In this document: positions 1 to 5,601 of the stretch, piece by piece
How positions within the stretch are numbered: the stretch's first letter is position 1
Layout of the letters: the number at the start of each line of letters is the position of its first letter
From: Sulfurovum sp.
GTDB taxonomy: Bacteria; Campylobacterota; Campylobacteria; Campylobacterales; Sulfurovaceae
Direction of reading: 5' to 3'
Length of the DNA stretch: 5,601 nt
NCBI GenBank assembly: GCA_020719895.1
Contig: DYPM01000110.1
Span: forward strand, 1 to 5,601
Program-made: the position numbers and the translations under genes
The notes under the pieces: generated by a model
What the model saw: the letters and a program-made list of their open reading frames with translations, nothing else
Told to the model about the DNA's origin: nothing
Databases searched by the model: none

Positions 1-759
1 CTATATTTTATATCGCTCTTTAGTGTAGTCGTTTTTGAAAAATGCTTCTACAAAAGGATGTATTGACTGTAACACCTCTTGAAGTGATCCTTCTGCACTC
101 ACTTTGTGACCAGCCAAAATCGCCATTCTATCTACAATACCAAAAATCGTATCAAGATCATGTGTGATCATCACCACTGTAATTCCCAAAAGATTTCGTA
201 ATTGCACTATGAGTTTATCAAAATTTCTTGCACCTATAGGATCAAGACCCGAAGTTGGTTCATCTAAAAAAAGTAACTTAGGCTCCATTGCTAATGCTCT
301 TGCTAATGCTGCACGTTTAATCATTCCTCCACTAAGCTCTGATGGATAGAGTGCTCCCACACTCTCATCAAGTCCCACAAGACGAAGTTTGGAGTAGACG
401 ATACGCTCTCTCATTATAGGTGAGAGCTTTGTATACTCTTTGAGTTGAACTTCGATATTTTCTGCGACAGTCAATGAAGAGTAAAGTGCACCAAACTGAA
501 ACAAAACGCCCCACTGTTTTCTTAATTGTTGAGCTGTATAAAAATCCAATTCACCAAGTAGATGTCCCAGCACAGTGATCTCTCCAGCTACTGGTTGCAT
601 CAGCATCAGCATCTCTTTCATTAAAACAGATTTTCCAGAACCACTCTCTCCCAAAATAGCGTAAATTTCATTAGCACAAATCTTAAGATTAACACCATCA
701 TGGACAATTCTATCACCAAAATGAGTTTTTACTCCTTTGGCTTCTATCACAATGCTCAC
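1..759 (-). CDS. mlaF: MlaF-type ABC transporter ATP-binding protein (phospholipid/organic-solvent transport)
   Basis: This is a 252-residue ABC ATPase, the usual length for MlaF/YrbF/Ttg2A. All nucleotide-binding motifs are visible: Walker A GESGSGKS (37-44), Q-loop glutamine in LFQFGALYSSL (Q88), signature LSGGM (142-146), Walker B LLFLDEP (162-168), D-loop SGLD (170-173) and switch histidine H200 in ITHD. The signature running into MIKRAALARA and the FQFGALY segment are typical of the MlaF subfamily. It should power lipid movement by the MlaE permease at the cytoplasmic face of the inner membrane. The start is GTG at 759, preceded by a GGAG-containing stretch; this GTG overlaps the permease stop as GTGA (756-759), so translation is probably coupled. 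The stop is TAG at 1-3, so the gene is complete. The next gene, possibly mlaD, lies outside the window. The Campylobacter jejuni counterpart is probably IamA. The family call is firm; the exact substrate is inferred. Confidence 0.93.
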   Translation of the reverse strand: MSIVIEAKGVKTHFGDRIVHDGVNLKICANEIYAILGESGSGKSVLMKEMLMLMQPVAGEITVLGHLLGELDFYTAQQLRKQWGVLFQFGALYSSLTVAENIEVQLKEYTKLSPIMRERIVYSKLRLVGLDESVGALYPSELSGGMIKRAALARALAMEPKLLFLDEPTSGLDPIGARNFDKLIVQLRNLLGITVVMITHDLDTIFGIVDRMAILAGHKVSAEGSLQEVLQSIHPFVEAFFKNDYTKERYKI

Positions 760-1874
760 AATCCCATCTCCGTATAGATGACTGAAAATAGTGCATCAAA
801 TGCAATAATCAAAAAAATACCATTTACAACTGAAGCAGTAGTTTGTAGCCCGATACTTTCGGTATTTCCAGCTACTTGAAAACCACGATAACATCCTACT
901 GAAGCTATCAAAAATGCAAATACTGGACCCTTAAGCATTCCCAACAGATAATGCTCCACCGATAATACTTCATAAAGTCTATCGATAAACTGTGTCGCCG
1001 AAATATCCAACTGCGTAGAAGCAGCGACTAATCCACCCAAAATACCGACTATATCTGCAAAAAAGATCAATAAGGGTAATGCGATCATCAATGCAATGAT
1101 TCGAGGCAAAACCAAAAATCTATATGGATCAAATCCCATCGTCTTCATAGCTGCAATCTCTTCGGTGATCTTCATCGCTCCAATTTCAGCCGTATAGGAA
1201 GAACCACTCCGACCAGCTATCACAATCGCTGTTACCATAGGTCCTATCTCTCGTGTCATCGAAATACTCAATGTATCCACTATAAATATATCAGCGCCAA
1301 ACTTAGCCAACTGAACCGCACCTTGATAAGCGATCACCATACCGACCAAAAAAGAAGTCATACCAACAATCACCAATGCTTTAACGCCTGATTGATAAAT
1401 ATGATAAACCGTCTCTTTCCAGCGTATTTTATGCGGTTGAAGTAGACTCAAAACTCCCAAATAAAAAAGTGTACCAAAAAAGATCAAGTAGCCATTAAAT
1501 GCTTCAAAAAACTCTACGGCACTCTTACCAACACTCTCAATCCAAGGTCTTTTTACACGATGCATCTTCTCTATATAAGACTCTTGTGTTAATAATTGAT
1601 AGATTTCAAGATGATTGGATTTTGCTCCTATTATCTGTGGTATTGCACCGTGTTCTATTTTTTTTTGATAATCAATAAAAAGCAACACGCCAGAAGAGTC
1701 AAAATCACAAAGAGAAGACAAATCCCACACAATAGAACTTTTGTATTCTATAGAAGACTCTATAAGATTCAACTCTTTTTCGATGATTGTCACCGTAGAA
1801 AGAGTCCAATCTCCTTTAAGCGAGATAAGAGTTTGATTAATATTAGTGTGTAGCTCTACAAATTGATTAGACAT
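756..1874 (-). CDS. mlaE: MlaE-type ABC permease with fused N-terminal STAS (MlaB-like) domain
   Basis: This 372-residue protein has two parts. Residues ~1-105 look like a STAS domain: a beta/alpha pattern with IVWDLSSL followed by DFDSSGV (57-63), where S60 matches the regulatory serine position of anti-sigma-factor antagonists. Residues ~120-372 are an MlaE/YrbE permease with about five or six hydrophobic segments (about 125-145, 162-185, 209-221, 256-285, 312-332, 348-368). The family's conserved cytoplasmic stretch is at 209-250: REIGPM, AGRSGSS, EIGAMK, EEIAAMKTMGFDP. E. coli keeps MlaB (STAS) and MlaE as separate proteins; here they are one chain, as in many Campylobacterota (compare IamB). 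The predicted role is the membrane channel of a phospholipid transporter working with MlaF. Start ATG at 1872-1874 lies only 6 bases after the mqo stop and has no strong Shine-Dalgarno, suggesting coupling to mqo translation. The stop overlaps mlaF by 4 bases. Confidence 0.92.
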   Translation of the reverse strand: MSNQFVELHTNINQTLISLKGDWTLSTVTIIEKELNLIESSIEYKSSIVWDLSSLCDFDSSGVLLFIDYQKKIEHGAIPQIIGAKSNHLEIYQLLTQESYIEKMHRVKRPWIESVGKSAVEFFEAFNGYLIFFGTLFYLGVLSLLQPHKIRWKETVYHIYQSGVKALVIVGMTSFLVGMVIAYQGAVQLAKFGADIFIVDTLSISMTREIGPMVTAIVIAGRSGSSYTAEIGAMKITEEIAAMKTMGFDPYRFLVLPRIIALMIALPLLIFFADIVGILGGLVAASTQLDISATQFIDRLYEVLSVEHYLLGMLKGPVFAFLIASVGCYRGFQVAGNTESIGLQTTASVVNGIFLIIAFDALFSVIYTEMGL

Positions 1875-1880
1875 AGAAAA

Positions 1881-3212
1881 TTACAAAGAAGACTCCACAA
1901 TTTCACTCTGATGTTTTTGAGTATCAAATGTCGCACCCAAATAGTCACAAATAGCTTGTGCATCTTGCATCGCAATCGAAAGTGAGCTTGAGGCTCCAGG
2001 GCTTGGTGTCATATTGAAGATAATTCCAGATTCGTTGATTTTTGCTTCACCAAGCAGAAGTTCTCTTTTTGATTTATCGATAATCTGCGGTCGCATTCCA
2101 CCGTATCCGTCTGCAAACTCAATATCGCTTGCTTTTAGTGAAGGAATGATTTTTTGAGCATCTTTTACAAAAACATCTTTACCAAATGTCGGAAGCTCTT
2201 CGAGTACGTTTCTAAAGATATAACTGCGAATTGTTTTATCAGCAAATAGATCCAAATAGACATGCATCACATCTTTATCGATATTGAGTGCATTAAAAAA
2301 ATCTTTTAAATGCAAAGAATGATACCGCTCAAGTCGTGGCAATGCAAATGCAGTTGGTCCAAATCGTGTATTCCACTCTTGTGTACAATCAGGATCAGCA
2401 TGTACAGCAGCAAACGGGAGCTTTGGATTTTGCATTGTATAGACTTTGGTATTGAGAAGTTTTTCTTTAGCAAAAAAGAAACTTCCGCCGATAGGAAGTG
2501 TGGCGTAATTAAGACCATATCCCATCGCTTGAGCAAAAAGAAGCGAATATGAACCTGCATTGACAACAACACTTTTGGCTACAAACTGTGTAGTATCGGT
2601 GACAATGTGATAGTTTCCTTCTTCGTTTCGTTCTATTTTTGTCACCTCTTCGTTGTATCTCATTTGGATATTTTTGTCTGTATCAAGAGCGTGCTGGACG
2701 AAACTCTCGCTTAACTTTTTGAAATCCACAGTGGTGATTTGTCCTGTTGCTCCAATCGCCATAATCAGCTCTTGGCGTTCTTCTAAAAGTTTAGGTTCTA
2801 TTTGGGCAAGTTTGGTTTCGTCCCACAACTCAATATAAGGATAGAGTTCTTTGAACTGCTCATAACGCTCTTTGAGTTTTACAATCTCTTCCTCTCCAAC
2901 TGCCAAAATCATCTTATCGCGTACAAATCCGACTTCGCCAATTTTGCCAAATTTTTTAATATAGTTGCTCACCATAAATGAAGCTTTTTTGACTTTTTGA
3001 GCTTTTTCAAAGGTGTAGTTTGTTTCTATATCTCCCACGTGGAGAGTTTGAGAGTTTGCTTTAGGATTAGAATTAAGGAGACTCACCTCTTCATATTTCT
3101 CAAAAAGAATGATATCTTTAATATCTGTATATCGTGCAAGCGTAAAAAGAAATGCTGCTCCAGCCACTCCTCCGCCAATTACTGCTACGTCAAATATTTT
3201 GTTTATAACCAT
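1881..3212 (-). CDS. mqo: malate:quinone oxidoreductase, short epsilonproteobacterial type (FAD-dependent)
   Basis: This 443-residue flavoprotein opens with a Rossmann FAD-binding motif, VIGGGVAGAAF (11-21), followed by an acidic strand end, ILFEKY (35-40). The stretch around 48-66 (NPKANSQTLHVGDIETNY), the later NPKLPFAAVHADPD and FGPTAFALPRLER, and C-terminal FNMTPSPGASSSL (399-411) closely match what I recall of Helicobacter pylori Mqo (~450 aa). E. coli Mqo is nearly 100 residues longer. The enzyme oxidises malate to oxaloacetate and passes electrons to membrane quinone, replacing or complementing NAD-linked malate dehydrogenase in the TCA cycle; it should sit on the cytoplasmic face of the inner membrane. 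No transmembrane helix or signal peptide is apparent, as expected. The ATG at 3212 is supported by AGGAAA 6 bases upstream. It is the first gene of an apparent operon with mlaE and mlaF. Other FAD-dependent 2-hydroxyacid or amino-acid dehydrogenases are a less likely alternative. Confidence 0.9.
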   Translation of the reverse strand: MVINKIFDVAVIGGGVAGAAFLFTLARYTDIKDIILFEKYEEVSLLNSNPKANSQTLHVGDIETNYTFEKAQKVKKASFMVSNYIKKFGKIGEVGFVRDKMILAVGEEEIVKLKERYEQFKELYPYIELWDETKLAQIEPKLLEERQELIMAIGATGQITTVDFKKLSESFVQHALDTDKNIQMRYNEEVTKIERNEEGNYHIVTDTTQFVAKSVVVNAGSYSLLFAQAMGYGLNYATLPIGGSFFFAKEKLLNTKVYTMQNPKLPFAAVHADPDCTQEWNTRFGPTAFALPRLERYHSLHLKDFFNALNIDKDVMHVYLDLFADKTIRSYIFRNVLEELPTFGKDVFVKDAQKIIPSLKASDIEFADGYGGMRPQIIDKSKRELLLGEAKINESGIIFNMTPSPGASSSLSIAMQDAQAICDYLGATFDTQKHQSEIVESSL

Positions 3213-3218
3213 TTTTAA

Positions 3219-3224
3219 TTTCCT
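3219..3224 (-). promoter_or_regulatory. ribosome binding site of mqo
   Basis: AGGAAA on the minus strand lies 6 bases before the ATG at 3212. It supports that ATG as the mqo start; the FAD-binding strand begins only a few residues later, so no shorter start is plausible. Confidence 0.7.
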
Positions 3225-3236
3225 AATTTTATTTGC

Positions 3237-3245
3237 ATTATGATA
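3237..3245 (-). promoter_or_regulatory. candidate -10 region for the mqo-mlaE-mlaF operon
   Basis: The minus strand reads TATCATAAT here, containing the -10-like hexamers TATCAT and CATAAT, about 25 bases upstream of the mqo ATG. No good -35 is seen at 16-18 bp, but Campylobacterota housekeeping promoters commonly depend little on a -35 box. Transcription would start near 3230 and give a leader of about 20 bases that includes the AGGAAA site. The call rests only on position and similarity; read-through from the strong tRNA promoter upstream is the alternative source of mqo mRNA. Confidence 0.35.
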
Positions 3246-3281
3246 CTTTGAATGGTATGAATATTGGCTGTTTTTTTATTA

Positions 3282-3302
3282 GAGTTCTTTTGGAACTCAA
3301 AA
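3282..3302. repeat. interleaved inverted repeat between the tRNAs and mqo
   Basis: From 3283 the plus strand is four contiguous 5-mers: AGTTC, TTTTG, GAACT, CAAAA. The first pairs with the third and the second with the fourth. The first pairing extends by one base at 3282 to GAGTTC/GAACTC with a 5-base loop. It can therefore form either of two mutually exclusive hairpins, or serve as a dyad operator. No T-run follows the stem on either strand, so it is not a standard intrinsic terminator. It lies about 70 bases upstream of the mqo ATG and 35-40 bases upstream of the candidate -10, a position suited to a regulator site. No regulator family is recognised. Confidence 0.55.
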
Positions 3303-3368
3303 TAACGCACGATTAGAATGTATTTGATTTGTGTGTTGTTCGCAAGACTGTTTGTGGAGAAAAAGAAG

Positions 3369-3443
3369 TGGCTCCGGATACAGGATTCGAACCTGTGACC
3401 AAGCGATTAACAGTCGCCTACTCTACCGCTGAGCTAATCCGGA
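3369..3443 (-). tRNA. tRNA-Asn (anticodon GTT), downstream copy
   Basis: This 75-base cloverleaf includes encoded CCA. The acceptor stem is TCCGGAT/ATCCGGA with discriminator G. The D arm is GCTC/GAGT (last pair G-T) and the anticodon stem is GGCGA/TCGCT with loop CTGTTAA. The T arm is ACAGG/CCTGT with loop TTCGAAT. The anticodon GTT is at 3411-3409, giving asparagine (AAC/AAU codons). It is identical to the copy at 3466-3540; the shared stretch is 77 bases (3368-3444 and 3465-3541). No hairpin terminator is visible after its CCA, only a pyrimidine-rich CTTCTTTTTCTCC stretch. It is probably processed from a dicistronic precursor made from the promoter at 3578-3606. Confidence 0.97.
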
Positions 3444-3465
3444 ATAAAAATAATTGATAAAAAGG

Positions 3466-3540
3466 TGGCTCCGGATACAGGATTCGAACCTGTGACCAAG
3501 CGATTAACAGTCGCCTACTCTACCGCTGAGCTAATCCGGA
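3466..3540 (-). tRNA. tRNA-Asn (anticodon GTT), promoter-proximal copy
   Basis: It has the same 75-base cloverleaf as its neighbour with no base differences; anticodon GTT is at 3508-3506. Only 22 AT-rich bases (3444-3465) separate the two genes, too short for an independent promoter, so both copies are probably one transcript cleaved by RNase P and 3'-end nucleases. The mature 5' end lies about 30 bases downstream of the predicted transcription start near 3571. The exact identity implies a recent tandem duplication or continuing gene conversion; a collapsed or expanded assembly repeat should also be considered. Confidence 0.97.
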
Positions 3541-3577
3541 ACGGTTTAAAAATGTCACTAATTTTTTTGTGGAATAT

Positions 3578-3606
3578 ATTATAGTGGCTTTTATATTTAT
3601 TGTCAA
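3578..3606 (-). promoter_or_regulatory. perfect-consensus sigma-70 promoter of the tRNA-Asn pair
   Basis: On the minus strand, TTGACA (3606-3601) is followed by a 17-bp spacer (3600-3584) and TATAAT (3583-3578). Both hexamers and the spacer length match the bacterial housekeeping consensus exactly. The predicted start is near 3571, about 30 bases before the first tRNA-Asn. Such strength suits stable RNA. A full -35 box is notable if this is a Campylobacterota genome, where most promoters lack one. Confidence 0.9.
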
Positions 3607-3651
3607 GAAAATATCACAATTTTACTATAAATACAGAAAAGATATTGCAAA

Positions 3652-4977
3652 CTATCCTACAAACAGAAGAGGACTTCCAAAACGTTCCGCATATTTTTGA
3701 AGTTTTTTCTCTAAGCTTTTGATGGACTCTTTTTCGATTAGCTCCTCTCGCTTCTCCAATTTTCTTCCCAATCTTGCTTCAAACTTTAATATCATTATTT
3801 TTTTGTAAAGCTCTACAATTTTTAGATTGGTCAAACCACCCAAAAAGTTACGAAGATGCTCCAACTCCTCTTTTCTGCCTACGATTCCAAGCTCCTTTGA
3901 AGCGAGTAATGCTTTTTTGTATGAGTAGCTATCGATGAGTTCCATCTGACAATTATCGTGAAGAAAATAATCCACAACAGTTGAAAAGTAGTGCCTGTAA
4001 GGTGTTTTGATCTTCACTACTTTTTTAGATCCCCAAATATAAGTAGCAGCAATACGATGAAAATCACGACGCAACGCTTCTATTTCTTCATCTACAGGCA
4101 CTATTTTTCCATCTTCTTGTAGTGAAAAATTACGATTAAATGCCATGGATAGAGTATTCATCACATTTTGAAATTCTGTTTTGGCATTGCTTGAACGATA
4201 AAGTAGTGAAATTAACAAATCTTTTATTTTCATCTTTTCAAAATGTCCATCTTCTATTTTGTCGCAATCTATTTTTTTGAGATGCACTATTTTTTGTAAA
4301 TCTTTGACGCGTAGTGTACTTTGTATGGTGCGATGAAGAATCTCTGCTAATTTCTCTTTGGAGTAGATATTGAGCACATCGATAATATCCGTGACACGGT
4401 AGCGGTTCTCATCGGCAATATCCATCACTTGACAAAGAATCGTTTTGTTTTGTTTGTTTTGAATTACAATTCCCAAAGAAGCAAGATAAGACTCTTCAAA
4501 TCCAATCGCTTTGGCTCGATACTCGTGCAAATAACTATACTCAGGATACTCTTTTATATCATCTGCTCTTTTTAGAAGTGAAGCCAAAGCATACTCTTTG
4601 ATATCTTCTGGCAAAAAATCAAAAAGACCATACTTTTCGATACGACGAAAGTTATTGAGATTGGCATTAAACCGCACTGGTGTATCAAACTCTTTTGAGG
4701 CTTCTTTTACCATACGATCAAGAATCATCTCGCCATCATGACTAAACGCTGTATGTCCAATATCATGAAGCAAACCAACTATCTTAGCTACACCGAAAAA
4801 ATTGAGATCAACACCTTCGCCCAATCTTTGACTGATACTTGAGAGAAGATATTCAGTACTCAATCCAACCTCAACAGAGTGAGAGTAACGGTTGCGAATG
4901 CTGTCTTTTGTTTTTTTGGAGAGATACATTGGTATATCTTTGAGACGAACAAACACTTTGTGTCCGACGATATACAT
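3652..4977 (-). CDS. dGTPase-like HD-domain nucleotide triphosphohydrolase
   Basis: From the first ATG this is 441 residues. The HD metal-binding set can be aligned with E. coli Dgt: H33 in RYSHSVEV, H71-D72 in LLHDIGHTAFSHDGE, and D189 in MDIADENRYRV, corresponding to Dgt H69, H117, D118 and D268. H80 and E83 match the catalytic H126 and E129. The predicted reaction is hydrolysis of a dNTP to deoxynucleoside and triphosphate in the cytoplasm, as in the Dgt/SAMHD1 family; nucleotide preference cannot be read from sequence. The rest is mostly helical, with a charged, coiled-coil-like region at ~400-430. The start is doubtful: the frame is open for 75 bases upstream to the previous gene's stop, the ATG has only a weak AAGAG-like site, and the upstream codons look coding (see 4978-5037). 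The RRLQ-KTQ block that precedes the first HD motif in Dgt is replaced here. No terminator is visible after the TAG at 3654-3652. Confidence 0.85.
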   Translation of the reverse strand: MYIVGHKVFVRLKDIPMYLSKKTKDSIRNRYSHSVEVGLSTEYLLSSISQRLGEGVDLNFFGVAKIVGLLHDIGHTAFSHDGEMILDRMVKEASKEFDTPVRFNANLNNFRRIEKYGLFDFLPEDIKEYALASLLKRADDIKEYPEYSYLHEYRAKAIGFEESYLASLGIVIQNKQNKTILCQVMDIADENRYRVTDIIDVLNIYSKEKLAEILHRTIQSTLRVKDLQKIVHLKKIDCDKIEDGHFEKMKIKDLLISLLYRSSNAKTEFQNVMNTLSMAFNRNFSLQEDGKIVPVDEEIEALRRDFHRIAATYIWGSKKVVKIKTPYRHYFSTVVDYFLHDNCQMELIDSYSYKKALLASKELGIVGRKEELEHLRNFLGGLTNLKIVELYKKIMILKFEARLGRKLEKREELIEKESIKSLEKKLQKYAERFGSPLLFVG

Positions 4978-5037
4978 TTCACACTCTTGAACGAGCGTTC
5001 GATAGTGTTCGGCATTAAAAATTGAATATTGTTTTAT
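4978..5037 (-). other. probable N-terminal extension of the HD protein (ATA or other non-standard start)
   Basis: The HD gene frame stays open upstream of ATG 4977 up to the TAA at 5055-5053, with no in-frame ATG, GTG or TTG. Translated from ATA at 5037-5035 it adds 20 residues (reading KQYSIFNAEHY after the first, then RTLVQECE) that look like an ordinary protein N-terminus. A purine-rich AGGGA (5049-5045) lies 7 bases upstream of this ATA, a normal Shine-Dalgarno distance. The protein would be 461 residues. The alternatives are that ATG 4977 is the true start and this is leader, or that a sequencing error hides an ATG. Confidence 0.45.
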
Positions 5038-5052
5038 TGTTTGATCCCTAAG

Positions 5053-5526
5053 TTAAATTTTGGAAATTTCTAATGTACTTATATCATCTTTAAAAAGCAA
5101 TAACTCTTGATTTTCATCAAAAATAATATATCCCTTTCCTCTCAACTTTCCCTTATAAGTAAAATTAAATTGACACTGCAATCCACTACAACGAAGCTCC
5201 ATTCGTCGATTGATTCCAGACTCTTTGATATGTTCTTTGGGATGATGATCCATCGCCTCTTTGACTGCATAGAGCATCAAAGTTTTATCTTCTTTATAGA
5301 CTGCATCTTTAATATCGGGTTTTTGGTTGGCATATAACACAAAATTATCTTCACCCAATATCAAACGAACTGTGAAGTTCGAAGCTTTGGCTTTAAGGTA
5401 ATCGCTTTTGAGAGTTTGAAGCGTTTCAATCTCTCCCATCTTAACCCCTCGAATCTTAATTTTATAACTTGATGCCAATAGACCTAATGTCATACCCAAA
5501 AACAACACAAAAACTTTTTTCATCAT
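5053..5526 (-). CDS. small exported (periplasmic) protein of unknown function
   Basis: I do not recognise this 157-residue protein. It begins with a classic signal peptide: MMKK, then hydrophobic VFVLFLGMTLGLLAS, with likely cleavage after about residue 18-20 (LASS|YK). No lipobox cysteine is present, so it is predicted to be soluble and periplasmic. The mature part looks beta-rich, with alternating strands YKIKIRGVKMGEIETL, FTVRLILG, NFVLYAN, FNFTYKGKLRG and ELLLFKDD. The YKIKIRGVKMGE opening resembles in style the DUF3108-type periplasmic beta proteins, but this is only a suggestion. C113 and C118 (CSGLQC) could form a disulfide in the periplasm. The start is ambiguous between tandem ATGs at 5526 and 5523; AGGAG at 5534-5530 is 3 bases from the first and 6 from the second, favouring 5523 (156 residues). 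It has its own promoter and is followed closely by the HD gene, probably on the same mRNA. Confidence 0.82.
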   Translation of the reverse strand: MMKKVFVLFLGMTLGLLASSYKIKIRGVKMGEIETLQTLKSDYLKAKASNFTVRLILGEDNFVLYANQKPDIKDAVYKEDKTLMLYAVKEAMDHHPKEHIKESGINRRMELRCSGLQCQFNFTYKGKLRGKGYIIFDENQELLLFKDDISTLEISKI

Positions 5527-5529
5527 ATT

Positions 5530-5534
5530 CTCCT
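5530..5534 (-). promoter_or_regulatory. ribosome binding site of the exported-protein gene
   Basis: AGGAG within GAGGAGAAT on the minus strand is the strongest Shine-Dalgarno in the window. Its spacing of 6 bases to the second ATG (5523), against 3 to the first (5526), favours initiation at the second. Confidence 0.75.
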
Positions 5535-5549
5535 CTTTTGTAGACCGAA

Positions 5550-5555
5550 ATTATA
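5550..5555 (-). promoter_or_regulatory. -10 box of the exported-protein/HD operon
   Basis: An exact TATAAT on the minus strand is followed about 7 bases later by a likely start near 5543, giving a leader of only about 17-20 bases that carries the AGGAG site. No convincing TTGACA-like box is found 16-18 bp upstream, which is common for Campylobacterota promoters. The downstream HD gene has no comparable promoter of its own between the genes, so it probably depends on this one. Confidence 0.6.
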
Positions 5556-5601
5556 GACAAACATAGATTAGAAACTGATGCTACGCACTTTTGGGAACCT
5601 C

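Noticed and set aside
2306..2572. Open frames on either strand inside mqo, and similar ones inside mlaE, mlaF and the exported-protein gene.
   Set aside because: They overlap well-supported genes, lack recognisable domains or good ribosome sites, and have the low-complexity composition of shadow frames.
3213..3651. The tRNA region as an integration site, mobile-element end or CRISPR array.
   Set aside because: The only direct repeat is the tRNA gene itself; no integrase, att-like partial tRNA fragment, IS ends or regularly spaced repeats are present.
4989..5000. Short palindrome GAACG-AG-CGTTC near the HD gene's first ATG.
   Set aside because: A 5-bp stem with a 2-base centre inside a probably coding stretch is expected by chance and cannot form a normal hairpin loop.
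5013..5015. An ATG (minus strand) upstream of the HD gene that could be its start.
   Set aside because: It is in a different frame from the HD protein and would need a frameshift; its translation has no HD motif.
3652..5526. The exported protein and HD enzyme share one reading frame separated by a single TAA, which could suggest stop read-through giving a fusion.
   Set aside because: Read-through would attach a signal peptide to a cytoplasmic nucleotide hydrolase, and the TAA follows a natural C-terminus with an AGGGA just after it; two separate proteins are simpler.
5568..5600. Possible 3' end of an upstream minus-strand gene (RFPKVRSISF then TAA).
   Set aside because: Only ten codons are visible and other frames are equally compatible, so coding cannot be supported; the window edge prevents a decision.

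Overview
The window is AT-rich, every supportable gene lies on the minus strand, and the gene content points to a Campylobacterota (epsilonproteobacterial) genome, probably a free-living Sulfurimonas/Sulfurovum/Sulfuricurvum-type or Arcobacter-type organism. This rests on the short (~440 aa) malate:quinone oxidoreductase resembling that of Helicobacter and Campylobacter, and on a STAS-fused MlaE permease with its MlaF ATPase (compare iamB/iamA in Campylobacter jejuni). The genus is an inference; no search was run.

Read in the direction of transcription (high to low coordinates), the layout has three blocks. (1) 5601-3652: a short promoter region with an exact TATAAT box, then a small exported protein of unknown function (5526-5053), then a dGTPase-like HD-domain nucleotide hydrolase (to 3652). 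The HD protein's frame is open for 75 bases upstream of its first ATG, directly to the stop codon of the preceding gene, which makes its true start uncertain. (2) 3651-3213: a non-protein-coding stretch of 439 bases holding a perfect consensus sigma-70 promoter (TTGACA, 17 bp, TATAAT), two identical tandem tRNA-Asn(GTT) genes with encoded CCA, an interleaved inverted repeat and the mqo leader. (3) 3212-1: an apparent operon mqo - mlaE (STAS fusion) - mlaF, with a 6-base gap and then a 4-base GTGA overlap. It reads off the window edge, where an mlaD-type substrate-binding gene would be expected.

Functionally, the MlaE/MlaF pair forms the membrane and ATPase core of a phospholipid/hydrophobic-compound transporter of the inner membrane. 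Mqo is a peripheral membrane enzyme feeding malate electrons to the quinone pool. Their tight linkage is odd, since one is central metabolism and the other envelope lipid transport. The HD enzyme is predicted to act on dNTPs in the cytoplasm, whereas its upstream neighbour carries a signal peptide and should act in the periplasm. There is no sign of a mobile element, CRISPR array, phage module or clear defence system, and I do not see strong evidence for a wholly new system. The best leads are the start of the HD gene, the uncharacterised exported protein beside it, and the palindromic element between the tRNAs and mqo.
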